Shown here piece after piece: positions 11,631 to 18,889 of a stretch of 22,202 nt of DNA. The notes under the pieces are model-generated. The model ran no database searches, had not been told where the DNA came from, and saw only the letters and a program-made list of their open reading frames with translations. The translations under genes were made by a program, and so were the position numbers. Location of the stretch: contig JAUSAU010000027.1 of assembly GCA_030652345.1 (NCBI GenBank), positions 1-22,202 of the forward strand, given 5' to 3'. This DNA comes from Coriobacteriia bacterium. GTDB lineage: Bacteria; Actinomycetota; Coriobacteriia; Anaerosomatales; PALSA-660. Within the stretch, counting starts at the first letter, position 1; each line of letters opens with the position of its first letter.

Positions 11631-13471
11631 CTAGGGACGCGCCGGGTCAGCCGCGCCACCGGCGAGGCCCTCGAGCCACAGCCGGTTCGGCTCCGTCTGC
11701 GGGAAGCGCAACGCCTCGCGTGCGCAGCGCCTTGCCAGTCGCGTGTCACCCAGCCTGAGCGCCTCGAGTGTGGCTGCGTAGTCCCACAGCCCCGAGGCGC
11801 GATCGGCGCGTTTCGCGTCTGAGACGGCCGATGCGAACGTCGTGGACGTGTCGCGCCCCGCCGAGGCCCCTGCGTACTGGATCGCGACGATGCGGCCGAG
11901 CGCTGCGTCCACGCCCCAACGCGCATCGGGCGCAACGCGCTCAGCGAGCGCGAGAAGTCGATCCGATGCGGCGGCCCCGGGCGCCGATGCCGCGATCGCG
12001 GTCGCGTCGCGGATGGCCCGTGCCGCAAAGAGCGGATCGGGCCAGCGATCGTATGCCGCCGCCGATGCGGTCGCGTCCGTTGCTCCCGTCGCCTGCGCTG
12101 TCGCGCCCGCGATCTCGAGCGGGAACGGCACCGCGAGCCACACGCAGGCGACCGCGATCGCACCGGCGGTCAGCACCGCGGCGAACGCTGTCGCGACCGC
12201 TCCCGCCATCCGGGGTGCGCTGCGATCCTCGTCGATGGCCGCACTCGCCAGCGGAGCCGTGACGGCCACGGCGAGCAGGACGGCGGGCGCGTATGCCCAG
12301 GCGGCCAGCGACGCGACGAACAGTCCGGAGGCGCCACCCACAAGCACCGCACCGGCGAGCGGCAGACCTCTCCGGCGATGCGCGTCGAGCAGGACGTAGG
12401 CGATCGTGCCGATCACTGCCATCGCGGCGACCAGCCCGAGTCCGCCGCCTGCCGCCGCCAGCGCGACCATGACGCCGTGCCCGTCCGCGGTGCTCGTCAT
12501 GATGAGCTCTCCCGCAGGAGTTCCCTGCCAGCTCTGCACCGCGGTGATCTGATCGGGACCGAGGCCGAGGACCGGACGTTCGAGCACTCGCGCGAGCACG
12601 GCTCGCCAGATGAGTGCGCGACCGCTCGTGATCGCCGAGGCGACAGCTGCGGCGCTCGTGAGCGCCCCGGCGGCGAACCACGCCGCCACGGCCAGCGCAG
12701 CCGGCAGAACGCACGCGACCAGCGACGCGGCAGCGCGCACCGCTTTCTCGGAAGTGGGTCGCCACCGCGCGAGCACGATCGCGATCCCGACACCCGCAAT
12801 CGCGCCGACCAGCCCGCGGTCACGCCTGCGAGCAGGAGTCCGCTCACGCCCGCGCATGCGCATGCCCACGCACCCACGCGCGAGGCTGTCGCACGCGCGC
12901 GCAGCGCCCAGGCGACCGCGCACGCCACGGCGACGATCAGGAACTGCGCAAGCCCGGTCGGGTTGTCGAGCAGTCCTGACGGAGCGGACGCGTAGCGCGG
13001 ATCACCGACAGAGAACACGCCGAATCGCTCGAGCAGGGTGAAGAGCACAAGGACCGCGCCGCCGACAGCACCCAGACGGGCGCTGATGTCGACCGAACGC
13101 AGGTCCGGTACGACGAGACACCCCGCGACCCACAGCGAGAGCGCCGCCCACAGCGCCCAGCCGGAGTGTTGCCCTGCGATACCGATGAACGACACGCCCG
13201 GCCGCGCAGCGAGCGCCGCCGACGCGGCGAGTGTGAGCGCGGGCACCATGATGACTGCCGCGGCGACGGCCAGCGGCGAGCGGGTGAGGTGTGCGCCTCC
13301 GACGCGCGGCCACGCCGCGTACCCGGCGAGCATCGCGGCTACCATGAGGGCCGCGAGTCCCGATGCGAGTGGTTGCAGGCCCGCGGGTGAGAGCGCCGTC
13401 AATGCGAGTACGATGCCGACCCCCGCGGGGGCGCCCCAGGTGCGTATGATGGTACCGATCCGGACTCCCAC
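11631..13471 (-). pseudogene. Second Wzy_C/O-antigen ligase family protein, broken by one frameshift
   Basis: Read on the minus strand from a GTG at 13471 (AAGGGGA just upstream), this encodes a polytopic membrane protein related to the convergent neighbour. The first part includes GLLDNPTGLAQFLIVAVA, the counterpart of the GNPD segment. At about 12811-12815 the frame changes: residues up to LLLAGVTAG are in one frame and LVGAIAGVGIAIVLARW follows in another. Adding one base there restores a 613-residue protein. After the shift come SGRALIWRAVLARVLERPVLGLGPDQI and TADGHGVMVALAAAGGGLG, the counterparts of the IW...GPDTF and His motifs, then a soluble helical tail. Everything except that base looks intact and there is no slippery heptamer, so this is either a fresh mutation or a sequence error. 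Activity is undecided. Confidence 0.75.
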
Positions 13472-13545
13472 ACGTCCCCTTCCGCCGCGCCCCAGCGTCG
13501 CCCGTGCGGGCGCCTGCGTCAAGGTCGGGGCGCTTCGGGCGGGGA

Positions 13546-13574
13546 TTGCGGCGACGTTGGGCGTGCCGTAACGT
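13546..13574 (+). promoter_or_regulatory. Putative sigma-A-type promoter for the TPR1-NHL1 module
   Basis: In the 145-bp gap between divergent starts, TTGCGG (13546-13551) and TAACGT (13569-13574) are separated by exactly 17 bp. The -10 fits the TAnnnT pattern of high-GC Actinobacteria. Transcription would start near 13581 and give a ~36-nt leader carrying the ribosome site GGGAAGGG (13604-13611). A perfect GGGTACCC palindrome at 13579-13586 sits at the expected start. A -35-like TTGACG also occurs on the minus strand for the divergent gene, without a convincing -10. Confidence 0.4.
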
Positions 13575-13616
13575 TGCCGGGTACCCACGCGTATCGGACA
13601 CACGGGAAGGGCGCGC

Positions 13617-14390
13617 ATGCACGATGGTCCGGCTGTCTCGCCTCCTGGTGCCCCACGTCGCTTGCGTGATGAGGTGCGTGCGTTGGAACCCGCCGCGTGG
13701 CTGTGGATCGCGATCGCGGTCGCGGGTGTGTCGCTCCTCACGCTCGCCGGCTACGCGGTCTGGGCCGGACTGTTCGATCCGCAGCCGCCACGCACCAGTC
13801 AGGAACGCCAGCTTTCGGTGTTGTCCGCGCTCATCACGACGAAACCCACGGATCAGTACGTGTGGGCGGACTATATACAAGCGCTGGTCGACACCCACCA
13901 GTACGGTCGTGCGTTGACCGTGATCGCACAGGCGCGCACCGCGATCGGAGATGCGCCTCAGGTCGACGTCCAGGAGGCTCGCTACCACTATCTGCGCGAT
14001 GACCGGCAGAGGGCGCTCTCGCTGCTCGAGGGTACCGTGGCGCGTATCGAAGCACGCCGCGCCGAGAAGCGCGAGGCGAACATGCGCAAGGGCACGAGCG
14101 GTGAGATCGTGAAGCTCGACACCGAGGCGATGGTCAAGGCCCTGCTGTTGACCGCTCGCATCCACGCGGATCTCGGACGGCTCGACGAAGCGATCGTCGC
14201 TCTCACACGGGCCTTGAAGGACGACCCCTCGATGGCTGACGTCCTGATCGCCCGGGGCGACTTGTACGCGCGAAAGAACGCCGTGGACCTCGCCGCCGAG
14301 GACTACCGTGCCGCACTCAGATTCATGCCGGACAATGCTGCAGCAAGAGCCGGGCTTGCCCGCATCGGGAAGGGGCAGGCCGGTGACTGA
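13617..14390 (+). CDS. Membrane-anchored TPR protein, module copy 1
   Basis: A 257-residue protein of unknown specific role. A short basic N-terminus is followed by one membrane segment (about 27-49, AAWLWIAIAVAGVSLLTLAGY). A Pro-rich linker with PPRTSQERQ and a TPR/helical domain follow, clearest in residues 165-250 (TARIHADLGRLDEAIVALTR; ARGDLYARKNAVDLAAEDYR). It is paralogous to the protein at 18890, sharing the single anchor, the P-x-x-PR-x(3)-ERQ element after it, and the repeat spacing. GGGAAGGG lies 5 bp before the ATG. Its end overlaps the NHL gene by 8 bp, so the two are translated together. The anchor and linker resemble CcmH/CycH-like cytochrome assembly TPR proteins in layout only. 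I infer a role in assembly or docking of the secreted cytochrome. Confidence 0.8.
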   Translation: MHDGPAVSPPGAPRRLRDEVRALEPAAWLWIAIAVAGVSLLTLAGYAVWAGLFDPQPPRTSQERQLSVLSALITTKPTDQYVWADYIQALVDTHQYGRALTVIAQARTAIGDAPQVDVQEARYHYLRDDRQRALSLLEGTVARIEARRAEKREANMRKGTSGEIVKLDTEAMVKALLLTARIHADLGRLDEAIVALTRALKDDPSMADVLIARGDLYARKNAVDLAAEDYRAALRFMPDNAAARAGLARIGKGQAGD

Positions 14391-15657
14391 TCGAGTCCCG
14401 ACGGAGGTCGACGCGCAGCAGCGCCTGCTCGCCGAGGACGAACTCTACGAACGCCTGTTGGCCGAGGAGGAGTTCTCCGTTGCGCCACGCAACACGATCC
14501 GGGTCCTCGCCGCGGCGCTCGTCGTCCTGGTGCTCCTGTTCATCTCGCTGAGCTACTTCGTGTTCCAGGTGCTGAGTCCGACAGGCGGCCCCGTCGCGGA
14601 CCGGCCGGTCGACGGCATCACCTGGATCCGGTCGATCTACGGCTATGGGCCGCGCGAAGACCAGCAGTTCTTCCGGCCGACTGACGTCGCGATCGCTCCG
14701 GACGGCACGATATGGGGCACCGACCCCGCCCGCGCCCGCGTTCTGGGATTCAATCCGGATGGGACGTTCCACGCGCTCATCCATACCGGACCTCCCGCGC
14801 GAAACGTCGCCAAGCGCATCTGGCGGCCGGAAGGCATCGCCGTCGATGAGCAGGGCGACATCTACATCGCCGATTTCGGTTCGAGCAAGGTGATGGTGTT
14901 CACCGCGGAGAACCTGTTCGTCCGTGAGTGGGATGTTCCGGCGCCGGTGGAGATCGCGGTTCGCGGCGGGAAGGTCGCAGTAGGTAGCATCTACGGTGTG
15001 GCGCTCTTCGACACGGCCGGCCGTCAGCTGGATGTGTGGGGGAGCCGTGGCCGAGGGCGCGATCAGATCGATATCGCACACGGGATCGCGATCGCTGACG
15101 ACGGTACGGTCTACGTCTCCGACAGCCAGAACGCAAGGATCAAGGCGTACCGGCCGGATGGCACGGTCCGGTGGGTCTACGCCAGCCCTCGAGGCGATTC
15201 CAAGGCGACATCCGAAACGCTCGCGGTGGAAGCGGAGGGCAAGGCTGTCTTCCAGATCCCGTCGGGCATGACGATCGATGGGCGGGGTCGGATCGTCGTG
15301 GTGGATCCGTTCGAGTTCACACTCACGGTCGTCGATCCGAAGGGCCCTGTGCCGCGATTCATCGCGAAGTACGGCAAGCAGGGAGGGGCCGACGCGGAGT
15401 TCACCTACCCGACCGGTGTCGCCTACGACCCCGCGCGGGACTACTTCGTGGTCGCCGATACCACGAACGACCGGCTCCAGATCGTGACGATCCCCGGCAG
15501 CGCGGGCCCGGGTCTCCAGCCGGTGAGGCGTGCGCTGACCGGCCCGGTCTGGCTGTGTCTGGTGCCGCTCGCGGCGTTGGCGGGGGCGCTGGCGCTCGCG
15601 ACGTGGGGACGCAGGCGTCGGGATCGACCTGTGGACGGATCGGATGATGAATCATGA
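14383..15657 (+). CDS. Doubly membrane-anchored NHL-repeat beta-propeller protein, module copy 1
   Basis: The 424-residue product starts at GTG 14383, within the end of the TPR gene, with AGGGG-type ribosome sequence upstream. An acidic cytoplasmic head with a short internal repeat (QRLLAEDELYERLLAEEEF) precedes membrane span 1 (about 41-63). Then come the motif WIRSIYGYG and five clear NHL units plus one degenerate unit: RPTDVAIAPDGTIWGTD, RPEGIAVDEQGDIYIAD, AHGIAIADDGTVYVSD, PSGMTIDGRGRIVVVD and YPTGVAYDPARDYFVVAD. These suggest a six-bladed propeller outside the cell. A second span near the C-terminus (GPVWLCLVPLAALAGALALA) is followed by RRRR, placing both ends inside. No enzyme residues are recognised. 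It pairs with the TPR protein upstream and the hexaheme cytochrome downstream, as does its paralogue at 19639. Confidence 0.85.
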   Translation: MTDRVPTEVDAQQRLLAEDELYERLLAEEEFSVAPRNTIRVLAAALVVLVLLFISLSYFVFQVLSPTGGPVADRPVDGITWIRSIYGYGPREDQQFFRPTDVAIAPDGTIWGTDPARARVLGFNPDGTFHALIHTGPPARNVAKRIWRPEGIAVDEQGDIYIADFGSSKVMVFTAENLFVREWDVPAPVEIAVRGGKVAVGSIYGVALFDTAGRQLDVWGSRGRGRDQIDIAHGIAIADDGTVYVSDSQNARIKAYRPDGTVRWVYASPRGDSKATSETLAVEAEGKAVFQIPSGMTIDGRGRIVVVDPFEFTLTVVDPKGPVPRFIAKYGKQGGADAEFTYPTGVAYDPARDYFVVADTTNDRLQIVTIPGSAGPGLQPVRRALTGPVWLCLVPLAALAGALALATWGRRRRDRPVDGSDDES

Positions 15658-15674
15658 GAATCCGATGGATTCTC
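15656..15674 (+). other. Perfect 8-bp hairpin at the NHL1 stop codon
   Basis: GAGAATCC (15656-15663) and GGATTCTC (15667-15674) form a perfect stem with a 3-nt loop, starting inside the stop codon. No T-run follows, so a classical terminator is unlikely. It may be an mRNA-processing or stability element setting cytochrome expression apart from NHL1, or a weak attenuator. The rest of the 105-bp gap to the cytochrome shows only a ribosome site (GAGGGAGAGG, 15745-15754). Confidence 0.45.
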
Positions 15675-15762
15675 TGTGATGGGACAGCTATCCTGTGAGT
15701 GCGACCGTTGCTGCCGGCAGGCGGTTTTCGTTGTGCGCTATGGTGAGGGAGAGGTTGTCCGT

Positions 15763-16845
15763 ATGAAGCGGCAGGTATCCGGCGTTCTCGCACTTGCAGC
15801 GCTGATGGTGCTGTGTGCGGCATCCGTCGCCTACGCGCTGTCTCCCGGATACATCCAGTGGAACGCCGCAGACAACCTCGGCTCACTCCTCACGCCCCAC
15901 AAGGACTATCAGTTGACGACGCGCAAGTGCGCGGTCTGTCACTCGGTGCACGCGGCGGGCTGGTACCAGACGGAGAACGGCGCTTGGGACGGAACCATGA
16001 CTGCGGGCGAGGCGGTTGCAGGCGAGAAGTCGGAGCTCCTGTTGCGCGGCAACGCGGCGAACTCGTGCTCCTATTGCCATATCCAGTCCGCTATCGGCGG
16101 CAAGGTCATCTACGACGGAGTCGTGACCAACTACAACGGCCAGACCCCCTTCGCCCACAACGGTGACCCGGGCCATGCCGCGTGCGTCGCATGTCACTCG
16201 GTCCACGGTGCGGCCACGATGGACGGCGCGGTCTCCTCAAAGATCCTCAAGTCCGGTGCAACGGGCGTGGCGCCCGACGGTCGCCTCTACCAGAATGCGG
16301 CGCTCGCCACACTGGGCGGCGGAGATCCGGTTGTCATCGACCAGAATGCCGACCGCGATCTCCAGATCACGGCCTACTGCACCAAGTGCCACCCGACTTT
16401 CTCGGATGGTTCCGAGCAGGTCATCTCGTCGACGACGTTCTTCACGGCCGGGAGTTTCGGCATCGTCACCGGACTCAAGTTCTTCAAGAACCACCCGCTC
16501 AAGGCGGTCGGGGGTGAGCTCGACGGGACAGGTCAGCCCTCGTCCTTCGTCGCCTCGGGCTCGACGGTCGGCACGAACACGGCCGTCGCCTACACGGACG
16601 CCAAGTGGTGTCGCAGTTGTCACGCTGCCGGAGTGGACGGCGCCGCGACCAGCACGTGGCTGCCGCCCACGGTCATCACGAACTCCTTCCCGCACTACAC
16701 ACCCGGCAACGCGTTCTTCCTGATCGCTGCTCCGGACGCTCTCACTCCCGCATCGGGCGTCGCGTCGGATACCGAGAGCGCTGATGGCGTCTGTCTGCGC
16801 TGTCACCGAAGCGGCGACGGCAAGGGTGTCGGCCTCGACTTCTAG
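15763..16845 (+). CDS. Secreted hexaheme c-type cytochrome, module copy 1 (OmcS-like heme count)
   Basis: The 360-residue product has a Sec signal peptide (MKRQ, hydrophobic core, likely cleavage after AYA at 25) and no anchor. Six CxxCH motifs start at Cys56, 102, 141, 206, 283 and 344. Non-motif histidines at 46, 63, 132, 148, 244 and 311 match positions in the paralogue at 21041, giving one distal ligand for each heme; His138 is extra. Two hemes are of CxxCHxxH form (CAVCHSVH, CVACHSVH). Six bis-His hemes in ~335 mature residues recall OmcS, the Geobacter filament cytochrome, but overall sequence identity is not evident by eye. The ATG at 15763 was chosen for its ribosome site 8 bp upstream and intact signal peptide; the frame stays open further upstream without either. 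Role inferred: extracellular electron carrier, possibly polymeric. Confidence 0.88.
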   Translation: MKRQVSGVLALAALMVLCAASVAYALSPGYIQWNAADNLGSLLTPHKDYQLTTRKCAVCHSVHAAGWYQTENGAWDGTMTAGEAVAGEKSELLLRGNAANSCSYCHIQSAIGGKVIYDGVVTNYNGQTPFAHNGDPGHAACVACHSVHGAATMDGAVSSKILKSGATGVAPDGRLYQNAALATLGGGDPVVIDQNADRDLQITAYCTKCHPTFSDGSEQVISSTTFFTAGSFGIVTGLKFFKNHPLKAVGGELDGTGQPSSFVASGSTVGTNTAVAYTDAKWCRSCHAAGVDGAATSTWLPPTVITNSFPHYTPGNAFFLIAAPDALTPASGVASDTESADGVCLRCHRSGDGKGVGLDF

Positions 16846-17770
16846 CCGCGCCGGCGTGCGCCTGGTCCTGGTGTGGCTGGCCGGCCTCGGACTCCTGGGT
16901 GCGCTGCTCCTTTCCGGGACCTCGCTACCCTCCGCATGCGGGTCATGCCATGCGATGGAGCGATACGCCGAGGCGCTCAAGGCCTCCCGAGCCCACAGCG
17001 CCGTCCATTGCTACGCATGTCATCAGGAGCGAGGGGCTTGGGGCTTCGCTGCGCAGAAGTCGGGTGAGTGGTTCCGCATGTACCCCGCGGCGCTGCTCGG
17101 GCGTGCGGAGCTGACGGGCGCCGGGACGCGGGTACAGCGCGGTGAGTGTGTCGCGTGCCATCGTGCGCTGCTGGGCGGAAGGCCCACATCGGGACGCATC
17201 CGGATCCTGCATCGCGCATGCGCTGATGGGCAGTCATGCGATGCGTGCCACAGCGATGTGGCGCACGGGACGGCGACGCGCAGCATCCGTTCCTCGGACA
17301 TGGACGAGTGCGTCGCATGTCACCGCCGCGCGACGGGACCGGTTGCGTGCGATGCATGTCACGCCCCCAGGACATCCAGACAGCGCCTGCGGGTGCGGAG
17401 ATGGGCGTCCACCCATACGCCGTCGTGGCCGGTAGCTCACGGGGCCGGAGACGTCCTGTTCTGCGGGACGTGCCACGCACCCGGTGATTGCGCTCGATGC
17501 CACGCCACGCAGATCCCGCACGCCCGGGGCTTCGCACTCGCACACGGGGGGGACGCCAAGGCCACCGGCTCGAAATGCCTGACGTGCCACGAGAGCGCGT
17601 ACTGCGACGGGTGTCACGGAGTGGCGATGCCGCATCCGGTCGGATACGTCGAGCGGCATGCGGCCACCGTCACCCGGACCGACGACCCCGCATGCCGCCG
17701 CTGTCACGCAATCGCCGACTGCGTGGCCTGTCACGAGAAGAATGCGGTGCCGTCAGCAGGTGCGCCGTGA
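16826..17770 (+). CDS. Membrane-anchored dodecaheme cytochrome with NapC/NrfH-like N-terminus
   Basis: From GTG 16826 the product has 314 residues, with one uncleaved-looking membrane segment (about 12-31) and twelve CxxCH motifs (Cys38, 62, 108, 138, 162, 175, 213, 222, 251, 260, 290, 299). The first is CGSCHAM, the CxxCHxM pattern of NrfH, where the Met ligates the quinol-site heme. The spacing CGSCHAM...SRAHSAVHCYACH also fits NapC/NirT quinol dehydrogenases. The last six hemes form three repeats of CxxCH-x4-CxxCH, the first two followed closely by PH-x-x-G. Start is uncertain: ATG 16784 would overlap the previous gene by 62 bp, and GTG 16856 gives MRLVLVWLAG. The start overlaps the upstream cytochrome and the stop overlaps the next gene by 1 bp (TGATG). 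Inferred role: quinol oxidation and transfer outward. Confidence 0.87.
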   Translation: MSASTSSRAGVRLVLVWLAGLGLLGALLLSGTSLPSACGSCHAMERYAEALKASRAHSAVHCYACHQERGAWGFAAQKSGEWFRMYPAALLGRAELTGAGTRVQRGECVACHRALLGGRPTSGRIRILHRACADGQSCDACHSDVAHGTATRSIRSSDMDECVACHRRATGPVACDACHAPRTSRQRLRVRRWASTHTPSWPVAHGAGDVLFCGTCHAPGDCARCHATQIPHARGFALAHGGDAKATGSKCLTCHESAYCDGCHGVAMPHPVGYVERHAATVTRTDDPACRRCHAIADCVACHEKNAVPSAGAP

Positions 17771-18681
17771 TGGCGCGACTGGATGCGCTGTGGTCCGCAC
17801 TCCTGGACGTCGCGGCTGCGCCGGGGGTCAATCAGGGCCCTGCGCTGCTGCTCGCCGGACTCGTGGCGATCCTGCTGATCATCGCGCTCGTGGCGTTCCT
17901 GCTCGTCTGGGTCGTCAGGACCGAGCGTCGGAACCGTCGCCGCGCGAGATTGCTGGAGATCGTGCGGGCCAGGCGCGTCGCCAGGGAGACCGCCCGGCAG
18001 GATGTGGGCGGAGTCGACGAGCATCAGGCCGAAGCCGATCTCGAAGCCGACCTTGCGGCGCTCGATGCGGAGGAGGCATACGCTCCGTCGCTTCTGCGCA
18101 GGCTCCTGAGCGTCTGGCTCCCGCTCGCTCTCGTCGTCACCGCGACCGTGGGCACGTATCTCGTGACCAGTGACAATCGCTCCTGCACGGCCCTCTGCCA
18201 CAGTACCGATCCCGTCTCCACCGGCCGCCGCGGCACGTTCCATGCGGCGGTCCGATGTATCGCGTGTCATGAGGATCCCGCTCCCGCGGGTGTTGCGGGG
18301 ACGATCTCGGTGCGGGTCCTGCACGTTGCCGAGTCACTCGGGGTCGTCGAGACCCGGCCGAACCGACCGTTGCTCATCCCTTCGCGCCGCTGTCTCGCGT
18401 GCCACCGGGACGATGTGTCCGAGCCGGTCGTCGACGTACGCCTCGGCATCTCCATGCGGCATGCGGAACCTCTCAAAGCCGGCATGGCCTGCGATGACTG
18501 TCACGTCGCTGTCGGGCACTACGTGCGACGCGCGGGCGTCCCAATGGAGCGCTGTATGGGCTGTCACGACAACGATGCGGCGCCGTCCACCTGCGCGACG
18601 TGCCATCTCGTTGAGACCGGACCTGCGTCACGCGGGCTTCGCGACTTCGGCACCGTGCGCATCAGGACCGAGAGGCGTTGA
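17770..18681 (+). CDS. Two-span membrane multiheme cytochrome with five CxxCH and one CX3CH motif
   Basis: The ATG overlaps the previous stop (TGATG), so translation is coupled. The 303-residue product has span 1 at about 25-48, a charged loop rich in Arg then Glu/Asp (49-110, possibly coiled coil), span 2 at about 113-132, and then the heme domain. The positive cluster after span 1 places the loop inside and the hemes outside. Heme motifs are SCTALCH at Cys139 (CX3CH, one residue longer than normal) and CxxCH at Cys163, 208, 241, 262 and 275. The spacing CTALCHSTD...FHAAVRCIACH again suggests a NapC/NirT-type start. No distinct family is recognised beyond that. It probably works with the dodecaheme protein as the membrane end of the electron path. 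Confidence 0.85.
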   Translation: MARLDALWSALLDVAAAPGVNQGPALLLAGLVAILLIIALVAFLLVWVVRTERRNRRRARLLEIVRARRVARETARQDVGGVDEHQAEADLEADLAALDAEEAYAPSLLRRLLSVWLPLALVVTATVGTYLVTSDNRSCTALCHSTDPVSTGRRGTFHAAVRCIACHEDPAPAGVAGTISVRVLHVAESLGVVETRPNRPLLIPSRRCLACHRDDVSEPVVDVRLGISMRHAEPLKAGMACDDCHVAVGHYVRRAGVPMERCMGCHDNDAAPSTCATCHLVETGPASRGLRDFGTVRIRTERR

Positions 18682-18705
18682 GGCCCGGTTGGAGACCTGC
18701 CCCTC

Positions 18706-18714
18706 TGGTATGAT
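18706..18714 (+). promoter_or_regulatory. Putative extended -10 promoter ahead of the second module
   Basis: TGGTATGAT (18706-18714) is a TGn-extended -10 element with the hexamer TATGAT. It is rare in this GC-rich sequence and lies just after the end of the cytochrome gene. No good -35 is seen 16-18 bp upstream, which extended -10 promoters tolerate. It would give a leader of about 170 nt for the TPR2 gene, so the second module may be transcribed separately from the first. Confidence 0.35.
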
Positions 18715-18735
18715 TCGCACCCGGTGACGGATGCT

Positions 18736-18770
18736 GATAGTCGGGAATGTGAGTAGTCTCAACTATCCCG
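18736..18770 (+). other. Folding element in the TPR2 leader with two exclusive pairings
   Basis: The leader contains TGAG (18750-18753) paired to CTCA (18758-18761). This can be extended either by GATAGT (18736-18741) with ACTATC (18762-18767), or by CGGGA (18742-18746) with TCCCG (18766-18770). The two extensions share bases and exclude each other. No T-run follows. The rest of the 207-bp gap (18682-18889) holds no gene that I can support, only the promoter above and the ribosome site GAGAGGTG (18876-18883). Confidence 0.3.
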
Positions 18771-18889
18771 CCTATCTGGCGCACTTCTTGTTGTCCTGCT
18801 GCGTAGTGCCTGATAGTTTCGTGAACGCCGTGCCGGCGAGCGCGCATTCGATGTCAATCTGTTTGGATCCGCCCAGAGAGGTGTGCCAC

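Noticed and set aside
11941..12995. Several open frames on both strands opposite or within the broken ligase gene
   Set aside because: They are compositional shadows with repeated Arg/Ala/Ser/Pro content and no motifs; only the two minus frames that join at 12811-12815 carry family motifs.
17488..17769. Upstream extension of the two-span cytochrome gene
   Set aside because: The frame is open but overlaps the dodecaheme gene in another frame and reads as Arg-rich shadow sequence; the TGATG overlap at 17768-17772 is a standard coupled start.
18731..18889. Upstream extension of TPR2 from ATG 18731
   Set aside because: It has no ribosome site, would add a second hydrophobic Cys-containing stretch absent in the paralogue, and ATG 18890 has GAGAGGTG at good spacing.
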